64,000 nt of DNA from Gammaproteobacteria bacterium UBA3067 (GCA_002366835.1 DFBZ01000160.1:1-64000), one strand, 5' to 3'; shown: positions 30,166 to 41,711, counted from the stretch's first letter. A program made the numbers and translations. Notes: a model not told the origin generated them from the sequence alone.

Positions 30166-31425
30166 ATGGCAAAAGAAATTAAAGCACCTCAGTTTCCAGA
30201 ATCGGTAGCAGATGGGACCGTTGCTACTTGGCACAAAAAAGTGGGAGAGCCGGTCGCTCGTGATGAGCTGCTTGCTGATATTGAAACGGATAAAGTTGTC
30301 CTTGAAATTGTTGCACCCCTCGATGGTGTATTAACAGAAATTCTTCAGGAAGAAGGTGCAGTGATCGAAAGCAATCAGGTCATTGCTATATTTCAAGAAG
30401 GCGCGCTTGCAAAGCCTGCCTCTTCAAGTGGCACGGCTGAAACGTCATCAGAGCCATCGGATAAAGAGCCTGGGTCTGCCGGGATGCTAGTTGACGAGAA
30501 GTCGCTGAGCCCTGCAGTACGAAAACTGGTGGCGGAGCATGGTGTCGATCCATCCCAGATTCCAGGAAGCGGAAAGGGCGGGCGCATTACTAAGGAGGAC
30601 GTGCTTGAATACATTAAACCTAAGCAGGCTGAAAAGGACACGAGTGTAGAAACAGTCAATAAAGACACAAAACCAACGCAAGAGTTATCAATTCCCGCAG
30701 GTGGGTTGGCGTTACCTGAAGAAGAGCGCATTGAGCGACGCGTTCCCATGACACGCTTACGTGCACGCATTGCGGAGCGCCTGGTTAACTCTCAAAATGA
30801 TGCTGCGATCCTGACCACTTTTAACGAAGTAAACATGAAGCCTATCATGGATATGCGCAAGAACTATCAAGATCAGTTCGTGAGTTCCCATGGCGTTAAG
30901 CTTGGCTTTATGTCCTTTTTTGTTCGAGCGGTTGTGGAGTCACTAAAAAAATTCCCTGCAGTGAATGCTTCCCTTGATGGCAATGATGTGGTCTACCACA
31001 ACTATTACGATGTTGGTGTGGCTGTTTCCACTGAACGAGGTTTAGTGGTGCCTGTATTGCGTGATGCGGACAAAATGAGTATGGGTGAAGTTGAAAGTAA
31101 AATTGTTGACTTTGGTGGCAAGGCGCGTGATGGAAAGCTTGCCCTAGAGGATATGATGGGGGGCACCTTTTCTATCTCTAACGGTGGCATTTTTGGGTCG
31201 TTGTTGTCTACGCCCATTATTAACCCTCCTCAAACTGGTATTTTGGGCATGCATAAAATTCAGCCTCGGCCCATGGCGGTAAATGGAGAGGTGGTTATTT
31301 TGCCAATGATGTATCTAGCCCTGAGTTACGACCATAGACTGATTGATGGTAAAGAAGCAGTAAGCTTTTTGGTGATGGTTAAAGAGCTTGTCGAAGATCC
31401 TGCACGTCTTCTTTTGGAAATTTAA
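30166..31425 (+). CDS. sucB: Dihydrolipoyllysine succinyltransferase (E2o)
   Basis: Core of the 2-oxoglutarate dehydrogenase complex. It has 419 residues from ATG 30166, chosen for AAAAGGA upstream; an in-frame GTG at 30145 is less likely. Domains are a lipoyl domain with the modified Lys in IETDKVVLE (about residue 43), an E1/E3-binding domain ([15 protein letters not shown]), Ala/Pro/Gln-rich linkers, and the catalytic domain ending in [13 protein letters not shown] with the active-site His. Confidence 0.97.
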   Translation: MAKEIKAPQFPESVADGTVATWHKKVGEPVARDELLADIETDKVVLEIVAPLDGVLTEILQEEGAVIESNQVIAIFQEGALAKPASSSGTAETSSEPSDKEPGSAGMLVDEKSLSPAVRKLVAEHGVDPSQIPGSGKGGRITKEDVLEYIKPKQAEKDTSVETVNKDTKPTQELSIPAGGLALPEEERIERRVPMTRLRARIAERLVNSQNDAAILTTFNEVNMKPIMDMRKNYQDQFVSSHGVKLGFMSFFVRAVVESLKKFPAVNASLDGNDVVYHNYYDVGVAVSTERGLVVPVLRDADKMSMGEVESKIVDFGGKARDGKLALEDMMGGTFSISNGGIFGSLLSTPIINPPQTGILGMHKIQPRPMAVNGEVVILPMMYLALSYDHRLIDGKEAVSFLVMVKELVEDPARLLLEI

Positions 31426-31448
31426 GTTCTTCAACTTCTCTATTTTAA

Positions 31449-32897
<1,449 letters not shown>

Positions 32898-33015
32898 GTT
32901 GTTCATCTGCGCGAACAGGGCTTTTTGGGCACAAAATTTGCTCATTTAAGCCGCTTTATTATTTCTAACAGGGTTTACTTATAAAACCTCGAAACTTCCA
33001 AGGATAAAACCAATC

Positions 33016-34182
33016 ATGAATTTGCATGAATACCAAGGTAAGCAGCTATTTGCACAATATGGTTTGCCCGTTTCAGAAGGCTATGCCTGCCAATCAGCTG
33101 CAGAAGCTGTTGAAGCCGCTAAGAAAATCGGCGGTGACAAGTGGGTTGTAAAGGCCCAGGTTCATGCCGGCGGCAGAGGTAAGGCCGGTGGTGTGAAACT
33201 CGTCACTACTGAAGAAGAAATTTCCGCCTTTGCTAACAAGTTTCTCGGTACTCGTTTAGTAACTTACCAAACAGACGAAAGTGGGCAACCGGTTAATACA
33301 ATTCTTGTCGAGTCATGCACTGATATTGCGCAAGAGCTTTATCTTGGTGCGGTAGTGGATCGAGCAACACGCAGCGTTGTATTTATGGCCTCTACGGAAG
33401 GTGGGGTGGAAATCGAAAAGGTTGCTGCTGAAACACCGGAAAAAATTCTCAAAGCCTCCATTGATCCTCTCGTCGGCCCACAGCCATACCAGGGTAGAGA
33501 GCTGGCTTATAAATTAGGCTTGAATAATGATCAAGCCAAGCAGTTCACTAAAATTTTTATGGGTTTGGCGAAGCTGTTTGAAGAAAAAGACTTGGCCTTG
33601 TTGGAAATTAACCCACTGGTGATTACCTCTGAGGGCAACCTTCATTGCTTGGATGCAAAAATTAATATTGATAGTAATGCACTGTATAGGCAAAAAGCTT
33701 TAAAAGAGATTGAAGATCCAAGCCAGGAAGACGAGCGTGAAAGGCGTGCCGCCGAGTGGGATTTAAACTACGTGGCGCTCGATGGTAATATTGGCTGCAT
33801 GGTAAATGGCGCTGGTTTGGCAATGGGCACGATGGATCTGGTGAAGCTTCACGGCGGCGACCCTGCCAACTTTCTTGATGTGGGGGGAGGCGCTACCAAG
33901 GAGCGAGTGACCGAAGCATTTAAAATCATTCTTTCTGATGAAAAAGTGAAAGCGGTATTGGTTAATATTTTTGGCGGCATCGTACGCTGCGATCTTATTG
34001 CTGATGGTGTGATTGGGGCCGTAGAAGAGGTAGGTGTCAGTATTCCGGTTGTTGTGCGATTAGCGGGAAATAATGCAGAGCTTGGCGCCAAAAAATTGGC
34101 TGAAAGTGGGTTGAACATCATTGCAGCATCGAGTTTTGATGACGCGGCAATTCAGGTAGTCAAAGCGGCGGCGGAGGTATAA
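33016..34182 (+). CDS. sucC: Succinyl-CoA ligase, beta subunit
   Basis: ATP-grasp subunit that binds the nucleotide in substrate-level phosphorylation from succinyl-CoA. It has 388 residues. Signatures are [16 protein letters not shown] at the start, [16 protein letters not shown], and the C-terminal [10 protein letters not shown]. It starts 118 bp after lpdA and is followed by sucD after three bases. Confidence 0.97.
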   Translation: MNLHEYQGKQLFAQYGLPVSEGYACQSAAEAVEAAKKIGGDKWVVKAQVHAGGRGKAGGVKLVTTEEEISAFANKFLGTRLVTYQTDESGQPVNTILVESCTDIAQELYLGAVVDRATRSVVFMASTEGGVEIEKVAAETPEKILKASIDPLVGPQPYQGRELAYKLGLNNDQAKQFTKIFMGLAKLFEEKDLALLEINPLVITSEGNLHCLDAKINIDSNALYRQKALKEIEDPSQEDERERRAAEWDLNYVALDGNIGCMVNGAGLAMGTMDLVKLHGGDPANFLDVGGGATKERVTEAFKIILSDEKVKAVLVNIFGGIVRCDLIADGVIGAVEEVGVSIPVVVRLAGNNAELGAKKLAESGLNIIAASSFDDAAIQVVKAAAEV

Positions 34183-34185
34183 ACC

Positions 34186-35058
34186 ATGAGCGTATTAATT
34201 AATAAGGATACAAAAGTAATTTGTCAGGGTTTTACTGGCTCCCAGGGGACCATGCACTCTGAGCAAGCCATTGCTTACGGTACAAAGATGGTCGGCGGTG
34301 TCACCCCTGGCAAGGGCGGCCAAACTCATCTTGGTTTACCCGTATTTAACACCGTGCGTGATGCCGTTGAAGCAACAGGTGCGACTGCTTCTGTTATTTA
34401 TGTACCCGCTGCTTTTTGTAAGGACTCTATTCTAGAAGCCATTGACGCAGGGATTGAGCTGGTCGTCTGTATCACAGAAGGTATTCCCACCTTGGATATG
34501 CTCTATGTGAAAGAGCGTGTTGCCAATTCAACTTCGCGTTTAATCGGGCCAAATTGCCCAGGAATTATTACGCCGGGAGAATGTAAAATCGGCATTATGC
34601 CCGGTGATATCCATCTTCCCGGTAAGGTCGGTATCGTCTCTCGTTCCGGCACACTAACGTACGAGGCAGTGAATCAAACCACTGAACTTGGTTTTGGGCA
34701 AAGCACCTGTATCGGTATAGGGGGTGATCCCATTCCTGGAACCACATTTATTGATGCTTTGGCTCTCTTCCAAGAAGACCCTCAAACCGAAGCCATTATT
34801 ATGGTGGGTGAAATCGGTGGTTCAGCAGAAGAAGAAGCTGCCGCGTTTATTAAGGAAAATGTGACTAAGCCAGTAGTATCTTACATTGCGGGTGTTACAG
34901 CACCTTCCGGAAAGCGAATGGGCCATGCCGGTGCAATCATTGCTGGCGGTAAAGGAACTGCAGCAGAGAAATTTGCGGCACTTGAGGCGGCCGGCGTGAA
35001 AACTGTGCCAAACCCTGCTGAGCTGGGTAAAGCCTTGGCTGAGCTTACAGGCTGGTAG
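34186..35058 (+). CDS. sucD: Succinyl-CoA ligase, alpha subunit
   Basis: CoA-binding subunit that carries the phosphohistidine intermediate. It has 290 residues. The CoA-binding entry is [16 protein letters not shown], and the active-site His is in [13 protein letters not shown] (about residue 246). It is the last gene of the block and precedes a terminator. Confidence 0.97.
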   Translation: MSVLINKDTKVICQGFTGSQGTMHSEQAIAYGTKMVGGVTPGKGGQTHLGLPVFNTVRDAVEATGATASVIYVPAAFCKDSILEAIDAGIELVVCITEGIPTLDMLYVKERVANSTSRLIGPNCPGIITPGECKIGIMPGDIHLPGKVGIVSRSGTLTYEAVNQTTELGFGQSTCIGIGGDPIPGTTFIDALALFQEDPQTEAIIMVGEIGGSAEEEAAAFIKENVTKPVVSYIAGVTAPSGKRMGHAGAIIAGGKGTAAEKFAALEAAGVKTVPNPAELGKALAELTGW

Positions 35059-35504
35059 TTGATCTGCTTTAAAGGTCATTGTTTGTAAGTTTAAAAAAAG
35101 CCCCTTAATTGGGGCTTTTTTTTGAGCAGGTCTAACCTTTTAATTGATACACAGAGCCCTCCTGATTTAAAAATGCCTTTGGCATCTACTGACAAGATTA
35201 AGAATTTTGGTAAGGGGTAGGCAGAAACAAGCCTGAAACACTCACTGGGAAAGCATACCTAGCTGCTGGTTTTGGGTAACTATGTTTACATTCCCCAGGA
35301 CAAGTCTTTGATGACTGAAAGAATCACTATCGAAGTTAAATAGCTGGTTGTTTCCTCTGTGAAAAGGTCACTTGGGTGTTTGGTCGTCATCCATTTTAAT
35401 CTTCGTATAGTCTTGTTTAGCCCTGTTGCTAATCCCTCTCTCTTCTGTGTTTCCATGCGAACTTAAATGCTTGGCGCATTTGTGATGGCTGGGTTACAGT
35501 CTCT
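35059..35504. other. Intergenic region after sucD
   Basis: 446 bp with the sucD terminator near its left end. In the remaining ~380 bp I see no gene and no convincing promoter. The true start of the next gene may be up to about 90 bases further right. Confidence 0.4.
35093..35123 (+). terminator. Rho-independent terminator after sucCD
   Basis: AAAAAAAGCCCC (35093-35104) pairs with GGGGCTTTTTTT (35111-35122) over a six-base loop. The symmetric A and T runs make it usable on both strands. Confidence 0.92.
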
Positions 35505-36281
35505 ATGCTGTGCTTTTGCGCATTCCTATTGCTGGGAAATTATTGGAGTATTTTGGTGGCATTCAAATCTGAAGCAGGTGAAGAAAAAGATAGAGTGATG
35601 GCTTGGGATGCCGGTGTAAGAGTCTTCCATTGGTTGCTTGTTATTCTTGTTGTAAATGCTTGGGTAACAGCTGAATGGGGCGATATGGAAATGCGTTGGC
35701 ATAAGTGGAACGGCTATGCCATTTTTTTTATGTTGGTGTTCAGGATCACTTGGGGGTTTCTGGGAGGCCATACCGCCCGTTTTATTAATTTTGTTTATGG
35801 CCCAGCAAAAATTGTTGCCTATGCACGTAGTTTGCGTGCTCGAAAACCTTCTAAGTACGTTGGGCATAATCCCTTAGGGGCTTTGATGGTTTTGCTGATG
35901 CTTGTCGTGCTTCTGGGGCAGGTGGCGAGTGGGCTTTTCTCAAGTGATGGTTTGTTCGCATATGGCCCTTTATCAGGTTTTGTAAGGGGGGCAACGGCAG
36001 AAAATTTTGCGTTAATTCATGAGTTTGGTTTTTATTTGGTGTTGCTGCTGGTATTTTTTCATGTTGTCGCCATCCTGGTTTATCTATTTGTATTGCGTGA
36101 GAATTTGGTAAAACCGATGCTGACTGGAAAGAAAAATAGCCAGAATTATCTTGATGCATCTAAGCCAACCAAAGTGATGTTTTTGCGCTTAATTTTTTGT
36201 GTGTTGGTGTCAGCATTTATAGTGCTATTCGTTGTGTCGGGATTTGATCTGTACGAACTACCGAGCGTATTGCTTGATTGA
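35505..36281 (+). CDS. Cytochrome b561-family membrane protein
   Basis: Inner-membrane di-haem b cytochrome fold with four core helices. Likely haem histidines are in RVFHWLLV, EMRWHKWNGY and the last helices (LIHEFGFYLVLLLVFFHVVAIL region). Such proteins pass electrons between quinol and periplasmic partners; the partner is not evident. The start is doubtful: the first about 30 residues add an atypical hydrophobic segment, and ATG 35598 (MAWDAGVRVFHW) gives the form usual for the family. A lipoprotein gene follows 46 bases later and may be co-transcribed. Confidence 0.8.
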   Translation: MLCFCAFLLLGNYWSILVAFKSEAGEEKDRVMAWDAGVRVFHWLLVILVVNAWVTAEWGDMEMRWHKWNGYAIFFMLVFRITWGFLGGHTARFINFVYGPAKIVAYARSLRARKPSKYVGHNPLGALMVLLMLVVLLGQVASGLFSSDGLFAYGPLSGFVRGATAENFALIHEFGFYLVLLLVFFHVVAILVYLFVLRENLVKPMLTGKKNSQNYLDASKPTKVMFLRLIFCVLVSAFIVLFVVSGFDLYELPSVLLD

Positions 36282-36327
36282 GTTCGCCAGAACTTTAAAT
36301 ATTACAAGGCAAACCAAGGGAGGCCTA

Positions 36328-37158
36328 TTGGTACATTTATTTTCTAAACACGTAAGTTTTCTTGGTTTGCTATTGTTGATGGGGCTTAGCTTTGGATGCA
36401 GCAACACTGGAATAGAAAGTCAGATGCTGGAGCAAGCTAAAACGGCCCCTCCCTTTCGAATTGGGCTGGTGACGATTCAGGAACCGAGGCTCTACGAAGC
36501 GAAAGTCTTCCAGTATCGTATTCCAAATCCCGCCCTTACGATACCTGGCAGGGTGGCGAGTATGGGGATGTTCGCTGCGGGAAAGGGGCTAGATAAATTT
36601 GCTGCAAATTATAACTTTACAGGAATGCTTAAAGAGAATGATTTCCGTCTGTCTGAGCGACTATCCTCTCAATTAAGAGAAGAGCTTGAGCAAGTGGGCT
36701 ATGAGGTGGTGGATACCCCAGTGAATGATCATCGCCATGCGAGTGACTTTCGCGGAGGTTTTTGTTTAAACAAGCCCGTAATGAGCGAACCTTGTTCTAA
36801 TTACTTTTTGCATGTGGTGGTGGATTTCGCCGGTTATACTGCGCTTACACTTGGGCAGCCCTATGTGCCGCAACTACAGTTGCGGGTGCGACTTATCTCT
36901 ATTACTGGAGAGAGCGCTATTTTAGCTATTTCCGACAGTGATATTAATGCGCAAGAAGAAGGCACCTTTAAGCTTATATACGCGGCGACATTTACCTATG
37001 GAGGTATCGTGCCGGTAGATGGGCCCACAGATGTGCCGTTTAGCCCTAAGTTTGCCTTGAGGGGGCGCAATGATCTGGATAATTCAAAAAGGATTATCGC
37101 TGGCCTTGAGGATGCCTCGCAGAAGCTCGCGAAACGAATCGCGATGAATCTTCAGTAG
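36328..37158 (+). CDS. Predicted lipoprotein, function unknown
   Basis: A 276-residue exported lipoprotein. I choose TTG 36328 because AAGGGAGG (36316-36323) lies just before it and this start yields a clean signal peptide: basic residues, a hydrophobic core LGLLLLMGLSF and the lipobox FGCS. The mature part has no family I recognise. Its stop is followed 23 bases later by a MITE-like element, which may have replaced its native terminator. Confidence 0.75.
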   Translation: MVHLFSKHVSFLGLLLLMGLSFGCSNTGIESQMLEQAKTAPPFRIGLVTIQEPRLYEAKVFQYRIPNPALTIPGRVASMGMFAAGKGLDKFAANYNFTGMLKENDFRLSERLSSQLREELEQVGYEVVDTPVNDHRHASDFRGGFCLNKPVMSEPCSNYFLHVVVDFAGYTALTLGQPYVPQLQLRVRLISITGESAILAISDSDINAQEEGTFKLIYAATFTYGGIVPVDGPTDVPFSPKFALRGRNDLDNSKRIIAGLEDASQKLAKRIAMNLQ

Positions 37159-37181
37159 CGAGTCGTCGAGCGTTCTATCAA

Positions 37182-37369
37182 GGGCATCTCTAAAAATTAG
37201 AATTTTTATTCGAGAGCAAGGAAGCACCACACGGAAACCCGCACGACTCCATGGATGGAGGAGGTAGAGCGACGCAGGAAACCAAAGCCGAGTGTACAAG
37301 GGCTACATGAGGAGTTGAGTACGGAGCTGACGCCGCTATCGGGTATAAAGGCAATTTTTAGAGGTGCCC
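37182..37369. mobile_element. MITE-like element with 17-bp inverted ends and 4-bp target duplication
   Basis: Ends GGGCATCTCTAAAAATT (37182-37198) and AATTTTTAGAGGTGCCC (37353-37369) are inverted repeats with one mismatch in 17. TCAA flanks both sides (37178-37181 and 37370-37373), fitting a 4-bp target duplication. The 188-bp body has no coding capacity, so it would need a transposase in trans. Inside the left end AAAAATT-AG-AATTTTT can fold, and a TCCATGGA palindrome lies near 37250. The ends resemble those of IS5-like elements, but I cannot assign a family. It sits between convergent gene ends, seven bases past the nadC stop. Confidence 0.82.
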
Positions 37370-37380
37370 TCAAGTTCTTC

Positions 37381-38223
37381 TTAATCCACCAGACGCAAGG
37401 AAAGGTCCAGTGCTCGGCAGGACTTGGTTAGAGCGCCAATAGAGATAAAGTCCACGCCAGTTTCGGCTTTTTCCACTAAAGACTGTGTGTCGATTCCGCC
37501 CGAAGCTTCCAACTTTACTTTATTCTTTGCCATAATCACCGCTTTTCGAGTTTGCTCGGTATTAAAGTTATCGAGCATGACGGTATCGCAGCCTGCATTA
37601 ATGGCCTCTTGCAGCTCTTCGAAGTTTTCCACCTCTACCTCAACGGGCTTGCCTGGGTGCAGCTCTTTGGCAGTACTTACTGCCGCGGTGATGCTGCCGC
37701 ACGCTTGTATGTGGTTTTCCTTAATAAGGTAAGCATCGTACAGGCCAATACGGTGGTTATGGCAGCCTCCGCATACTACGGCGTATTTTTGCGCAGTGCG
37801 TAAGCCGGGCAGTGTCTTGCGTGTATCCAGCAGTTTTACCTGTGTGTGTTTGACCAGATTGGCATATTCGTGGCTCTTTGTTGCCGTTCCAGACAGTGTT
37901 TGTAAAAAATTTAAAGCGCAGCGCTCGCCTGTCAGGATGGATCTTGAAGAGCCTTTTATGGAGCAAAGCAGCTGATTCGCCGTTACGTGATCACCATCGT
38001 TTACATGCCAGTGGATTGTCACATCGTTATCCACTTGTTTGAAAACCTCATTTACCCACTCAATGCCGCAGATGATGGCATCTTCTCGGGTGATAATGTG
38101 GGCTTCACTTTGTTTTTCTGCAGGGATGAGGTCGGCCGTGATGTCGCCGCTACGAATATCTTCTTCCAGGGCCCAGCGTACTGTTAGCTTGGTATCTTGC
38201 TTGAGTTGTTTGAGGTCTTGCAT
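37381..38223 (-). CDS. nadC: Nicotinate-nucleotide pyrophosphorylase (carboxylating)
   Basis: Quinolinate phosphoribosyltransferase of de novo NAD synthesis. It has 280 residues. Active-site basic residues are in [17 protein letters not shown] and CGGCHNHR, and the C-terminal barrel has EASGGID and ISIGALTKS. The start is ATG 38223. The MITE-like element lies directly beyond its stop codon. Confidence 0.96.
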   Translation of the reverse strand: MQDLKQLKQDTKLTVRWALEEDIRSGDITADLIPAEKQSEAHIITREDAIICGIEWVNEVFKQVDNDVTIHWHVNDGDHVTANQLLCSIKGSSRSILTGERCALNFLQTLSGTATKSHEYANLVKHTQVKLLDTRKTLPGLRTAQKYAVVCGGCHNHRIGLYDAYLIKENHIQACGSITAAVSTAKELHPGKPVEVEVENFEELQEAINAGCDTVMLDNFNTEQTRKAVIMAKNKVKLEASGGIDTQSLVEKAETGVDFISIGALTKSCRALDLSLRLVD

Positions 38224-38320
38224 GGTTTGGTTTTAGCACATTTATTAGGTGTAAGAGATGCGCGATTATACCGTATGCGGACTATCAGGTCAGATCTATT
38301 CCGCAGCAGGAAAACGCTTG

Positions 38321-38857
38321 TCAGGGGTGGGGGAATTGAGAGAGGGTGAGCACGCTGCCTCGTTGGTGGAACTCTATTTCTCTTAACGCGCTCATGCCTA
38401 GAAGAACGGTTTCACCGTCCATGTGTGGATTAATGGATGCGCGTAAATCGTAGAGTTTAATGTCGCCAATTTGAAGTTGATCTAACTCCGTCATATAGAC
38501 TTCGATGGTGCCATTGGCAGTGCCTCTTGGTAGTGCCATTCCCGGTTGTAGACCTAACTTTTGGGCAACGTTTCGGGGTATGGAAACCTCCGAGGCGCCG
38601 GTATCGACAAGAAATACTACTTTTTTGTTATTGATTAATCCGCTGGTGATGTAGTGACCGTAACGGTTTCTGCTGAGCTGGACTTCTTTTATTCCCTCTT
38701 TCGATCGACTGGAAGGAGACGTATTGGGGTTGAATTGGCGCTCTTCAATGGGGCGAAAAAACAGTGTTAGTAAGCCAAGGGCGATAATCCACGCAATATA
38801 AAACATGAATTTTCCGCTTTTTTTATACGGGGATGGTTCATTTTGATCAGAATTCAT
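38321..38857 (-). CDS. Retropepsin-like aspartic protease, membrane-anchored
   Basis: A 178-residue clan AA protein of the TIGR02281 type. There is one N-terminal helix (FMFYIAWIIALGLLTLFF), then a single pepsin-like lobe with the catalytic motif VDTGASEVSIP. Like retroviral proteases it must dimerise. ATG 38857 is chosen because it gives the usual length; the frame stays open upstream to 39007, but that extension is basic and unlike the family. Its target is unknown. The gene is adjacent to nadC on the same strand. Confidence 0.8.
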   Translation of the reverse strand: MNSDQNEPSPYKKSGKFMFYIAWIIALGLLTLFFRPIEERQFNPNTSPSSRSKEGIKEVQLSRNRYGHYITSGLINNKKVVFLVDTGASEVSIPRNVAQKLGLQPGMALPRGTANGTIEVYMTELDQLQIGDIKLYDLRASINPHMDGETVLLGMSALREIEFHQRGSVLTLSQFPHP

Positions 38858-39192
38858 TTGTGGGCTTTTAAAAATATTTAAAAAGGATAAGGCCTGTCGC
38901 TTGGCAATTATGGAGAACCCTTTGCGATTTAAAGTAGGGTTGCGTTTTTTGCGCGACGTTACGACAAGTCTATACCTTCTGTAGCTTGCTCGCTTTTGAA
39001 AAAGCACCGAGTAGTGAAAAACATTTCCTCTTATTAATCAGCAAAAAGGTGGGCGCAGGTGATAGCGCGCTTCATTCTGCCTAGTGTCACTTTCTTTTCT
39101 ATTAATGGTTTGTCTTCTGGGCGAAGTTGGTTCTATTGCATCAGCATCGGGCAGAGCGCTATTGGGTGTAACGGCATATGAACCTAAGTGAT

Positions 39193-39217
39193 TTGACCTT
39201 CATTAATTTGTGGTCAA
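39193..39217. promoter_or_regulatory. Inverted repeat TTGACC-N13-GGTCAA
   Basis: Perfect 6-bp arms (39193-39198 and 39212-39217) with a 13-base spacer, about 100 bases before the sigma-54-like element. It may be an operator, but no known regulator is assigned. Confidence 0.3.
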
Positions 39218-39300
39218 TAAGGCATTTAAGAATTTCAAAATAGTCATAACCCCCTTGTTTTATAAGGCTATGCAATTATTAAAGCCAATATAATGCAGAC

Positions 39301-39316
39301 TGGCATAATCATTGCC
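39301..39316 (+). promoter_or_regulatory. Sigma-54-like -24/-12 element
   Basis: TGGCAT-AATCA-TTGCC keeps GG and GC ten bases apart, as in TGGCAC-N5-TTGCA. The element is nearly symmetrical (TGGCA-N7-TGCCA, 39301-39317), so it also reads as a weaker leftward promoter or as a plain operator. Confidence 0.4.
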
Positions 39317-39403
39317 ATATTAATTATGAAATTATTTTTGCCCCAGTCTTTGCTCCTCAATCCTCCGCTCTTTGTTATATATCGGTGCTTCTTGGGGCTT
39401 ATT

Positions 39404-39420
39404 TGCACCAAGGCGGTGCT
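39404..39420. promoter_or_regulatory. NtrC-like binding site
   Basis: TGCACC-AAGGC-GGTGCT differs from the symmetric TGCACC-N5-GGTGCA pattern only at the last base. It lies 96 bases before the nitrate reductase start. The same bases could form a small RNA hairpin with a five-base loop. Confidence 0.5.
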
Positions 39421-39515
39421 ATGACTGGGTGTGTGTTTTTCCTATTGTTACTTAAAAATGTTAATGCAGTTGATAGTGCTCGACAGAACTATGGACACTA
39501 TTGAGTTAGCTGGAG

Positions 39516-41711
39516 TTGTTTATGTTATTTGGCCGAAAGGACCGAAACCCCATCCGGATCGCAGATAAAAAGGTGGTCGAATGGAAATATACCACCTGCG
39601 GTTATTGTTCTACGGGTTGTTCGATTGAGGTTGGCCTGAATGCTGAAGGTAATGCTGTTGCGTCACGCGGACATGCGGAGGCAGATGTTAACCGTGGCAA
39701 GCTGTGCATTAAAGGAATTTTTGAACATGAGCTTTTTGACTCTGCGGGCCGGGGTGATAAGCCCTTAGTGCGTGACAAAACGTTTGATGCTTATCAGGAA
39801 TCCACATGGGATGCCGCTTTGGATACCATGGCTGATAAGATCAAGGGTATTCAGGAAAAATACGGTCGTGACTCTTTTGCGGTTGTTTCAACGGGCCAGA
39901 TCTTGACTGAGGAGTTTTATACCCTCGGTAAGCTTGTTAGAGGCTGTATAGGCACGAACAACTATGATGGCAATACAACCCTGTGTATGGCCTCGGCCGT
40001 ATCGGGTTATAAACGTTCCTTCGGCTCTGATGGCCCCCCTGGCTGCTACGAAGATTTTGATCATACTGACTGCCTTATCGCGTGGGGTTCTAACCTCCCA
40101 GAGCAGCACCCTATTATTTATTGGCGTTTAAAAGAAGCGCTGGAAAAACGCAAATTTCCTTTAATCGTCGTTGACCCCCGAGTAACCATGCTTGCTCAGT
40201 TTGCGGATATTCATTTGCCAATCACGCCGGGTACAGATGTGGTGCTGATGAACTCATTGATGCATGTTATTTTGGATGAGGGTCTAGAAGATCGCGCTTA
40301 TATTGAGGCCCACTGTAATAACTTTGAAGCACTTGCAGAAGAGGTCGCAAAGTGGGATCCCGTTCGGGCGCAGCGAGTATGTGGTATCGATGAAGATACG
40401 ATTCGAAACGTAGCCCGCCTATACGCTAAATCAGGTCGGGCTATGTCGATTTGGACCATGGGGATCAACCAAAGCACCCACGGCTCTGATGGTGTAACGG
40501 GTATTAATTCACTCAACCTGATTACCGGTAATATCGGTAAGCCCGGAGGCACTAGCCTTTCTATTACCGGGCAATGTAATGCCATGGGTACACGCGAGTG
40601 GTCTTCCTGTTCTGGCCTGCCGGGTTACCGCGCCCTGGAAAACCCGGAGCACAGAGAAGAGATAGCAAAGTTCTGGGGAATTGATTCATCATTTTTCCCA
40701 GAAAAGCGCGGCTTATTCCAAACAGATATTTTTCCTGCCATTGAAACGGGGCAAATTAAAGGCCTTTGGCTGGTGGCAACAAATCCCATGACCTCTATGC
40801 CGAATACTGCTCGCACTCGAAAAATTTTGGAAAAGCTAGACTTTTTGGTGGTGCAAGATTGTTATAGTGATGTAGAAACCACAGAGTATGCGCACATGTT
40901 TTTACCGGCTGCTGTGTGGGCGGAAAAAACGGGCACATTTACTAATACAGAGCGGCGTTATAATTTGGTTCGTCCTGCAGTCAAACCAAAAAATACTAGT
41001 AAAGCGGATTTTGATATATTTAGAGAGCTCGCCACACGCTTTGAAAATGGACAAAAAATCCATTTTCCTGAAACACCATCTGGTGCATTTGAAGAAATGA
41101 AACAGCTTTCTAAGGGTGCTGGTCGCACACTGGATATTTCAGGAATGTCTCACGATAAAATTGAACAAGCACGTGGCATACAATGGCCCTATCGAGAGGG
41201 AGCAGAGGGACTAAAAGGCGACCAGCGTTTATATACAGATGGGAAATTCCAGACCGAAAATGGCAAGGCAAATCTAATTCCCTTGGCATTTGTGGATAAT
41301 AACGAGGTGCCATGTGATGAATATCCCTTTTGGATGAATAGTGGTCGGGTTGTAGAACATTTTCACGGGCGAACCAGAACCGGAAAGCTTGGTAATTTAA
41401 ATAAATTCAGCCCAACGCCTTATATGGAGATGAACCCTGATGCGGCGAAAAAATTAGGAATAAAGCATCAAAGCTATGTGCGTATTGTGTCACGCCGTGG
41501 CGATGCGGTGGTGCTTGTTCAGCTGACTCAGCGCGTCCCTTCTAATATGGTATTTATTCCTTTTCATTTTTACGATTGTGTTAACCGGGTGTCACTCGGT
41601 TTGCTTGATCCTTATTCGCGGCAGCCTGCGTTTAAACAGTGTTCAGTGAAAATTGAACATGTGGATCAGGATGAAGCGGGAAGACTTAACGTAGAGCGTC
41701 GCAGTTTTTAA
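39516..41711 (+). CDS. Molybdopterin nitrate reductase, Nas/NarB-like catalytic subunit
   Basis: A 731-residue bis-molybdopterin-guanine-dinucleotide oxidoreductase. The N-terminal [4Fe-4S] ligands are C-x2-C-x3-C (TCGYCSTGC) with a fourth Cys in GKLCIKG. The probable Mo ligand is Cys157 in TLCMASAVSGYKRSFG followed by GPPGCYEDFD, a segment characteristic of Nap/Nas-type nitrate reductases. There is no Tat signal, so it is cytoplasmic. Its length fits NarB/NasA forms lacking the extra C-terminal [2Fe-2S] domain. It is followed 75 bases later by a fused ferredoxin/quinol-anchor gene. It most likely reduces nitrate to nitrite, though other oxyanions cannot be excluded. Confidence 0.85.
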   Translation: MFMLFGRKDRNPIRIADKKVVEWKYTTCGYCSTGCSIEVGLNAEGNAVASRGHAEADVNRGKLCIKGIFEHELFDSAGRGDKPLVRDKTFDAYQESTWDAALDTMADKIKGIQEKYGRDSFAVVSTGQILTEEFYTLGKLVRGCIGTNNYDGNTTLCMASAVSGYKRSFGSDGPPGCYEDFDHTDCLIAWGSNLPEQHPIIYWRLKEALEKRKFPLIVVDPRVTMLAQFADIHLPITPGTDVVLMNSLMHVILDEGLEDRAYIEAHCNNFEALAEEVAKWDPVRAQRVCGIDEDTIRNVARLYAKSGRAMSIWTMGINQSTHGSDGVTGINSLNLITGNIGKPGGTSLSITGQCNAMGTREWSSCSGLPGYRALENPEHREEIAKFWGIDSSFFPEKRGLFQTDIFPAIETGQIKGLWLVATNPMTSMPNTARTRKILEKLDFLVVQDCYSDVETTEYAHMFLPAAVWAEKTGTFTNTERRYNLVRPAVKPKNTSKADFDIFRELATRFENGQKIHFPETPSGAFEEMKQLSKGAGRTLDISGMSHDKIEQARGIQWPYREGAEGLKGDQRLYTDGKFQTENGKANLIPLAFVDNNEVPCDEYPFWMNSGRVVEHFHGRTRTGKLGNLNKFSPTPYMEMNPDAAKKLGIKHQSYVRIVSRRGDAVVLVQLTQRVPSNMVFIPFHFYDCVNRVSLGLLDPYSRQPAFKQCSVKIEHVDQDEAGRLNVERRSF

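Larger units (their letters stand above)
38858..39515. other. Long control region before the nitrate reductase gene
   Basis: About 650 bp with no supported gene. Within it are a TTGACC-N13-GGTCAA inverted repeat (39193-39217), a sigma-54-like element (39301-39316) and an NtrC-like site (39404-39420), each listed separately. A leader RNA of about 190 bases is implied if the sigma-54-like element is used rightward. Confidence 0.5.

Noticed and set aside
38858..39007. N-terminal extension of the retropepsin-like protein
   Set aside because: The extra 50 residues are strongly basic and unlike the family, which starts just before the membrane helix.
39404..39420. ANTAR-type hexaloop hairpin in a leader RNA
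   Set aside because: The stem closes on a five-base loop; forcing a six-base AxxGxx loop breaks the stem. No second hexaloop is visible nearby.
39516..41711. Formate dehydrogenase or DMSO reductase
   Set aside because: The Mo-ligand segment CMASAVSGYKRSFG with GCYEDFD matches nitrate reductases, with Cys as ligand rather than selenocysteine or Ser.
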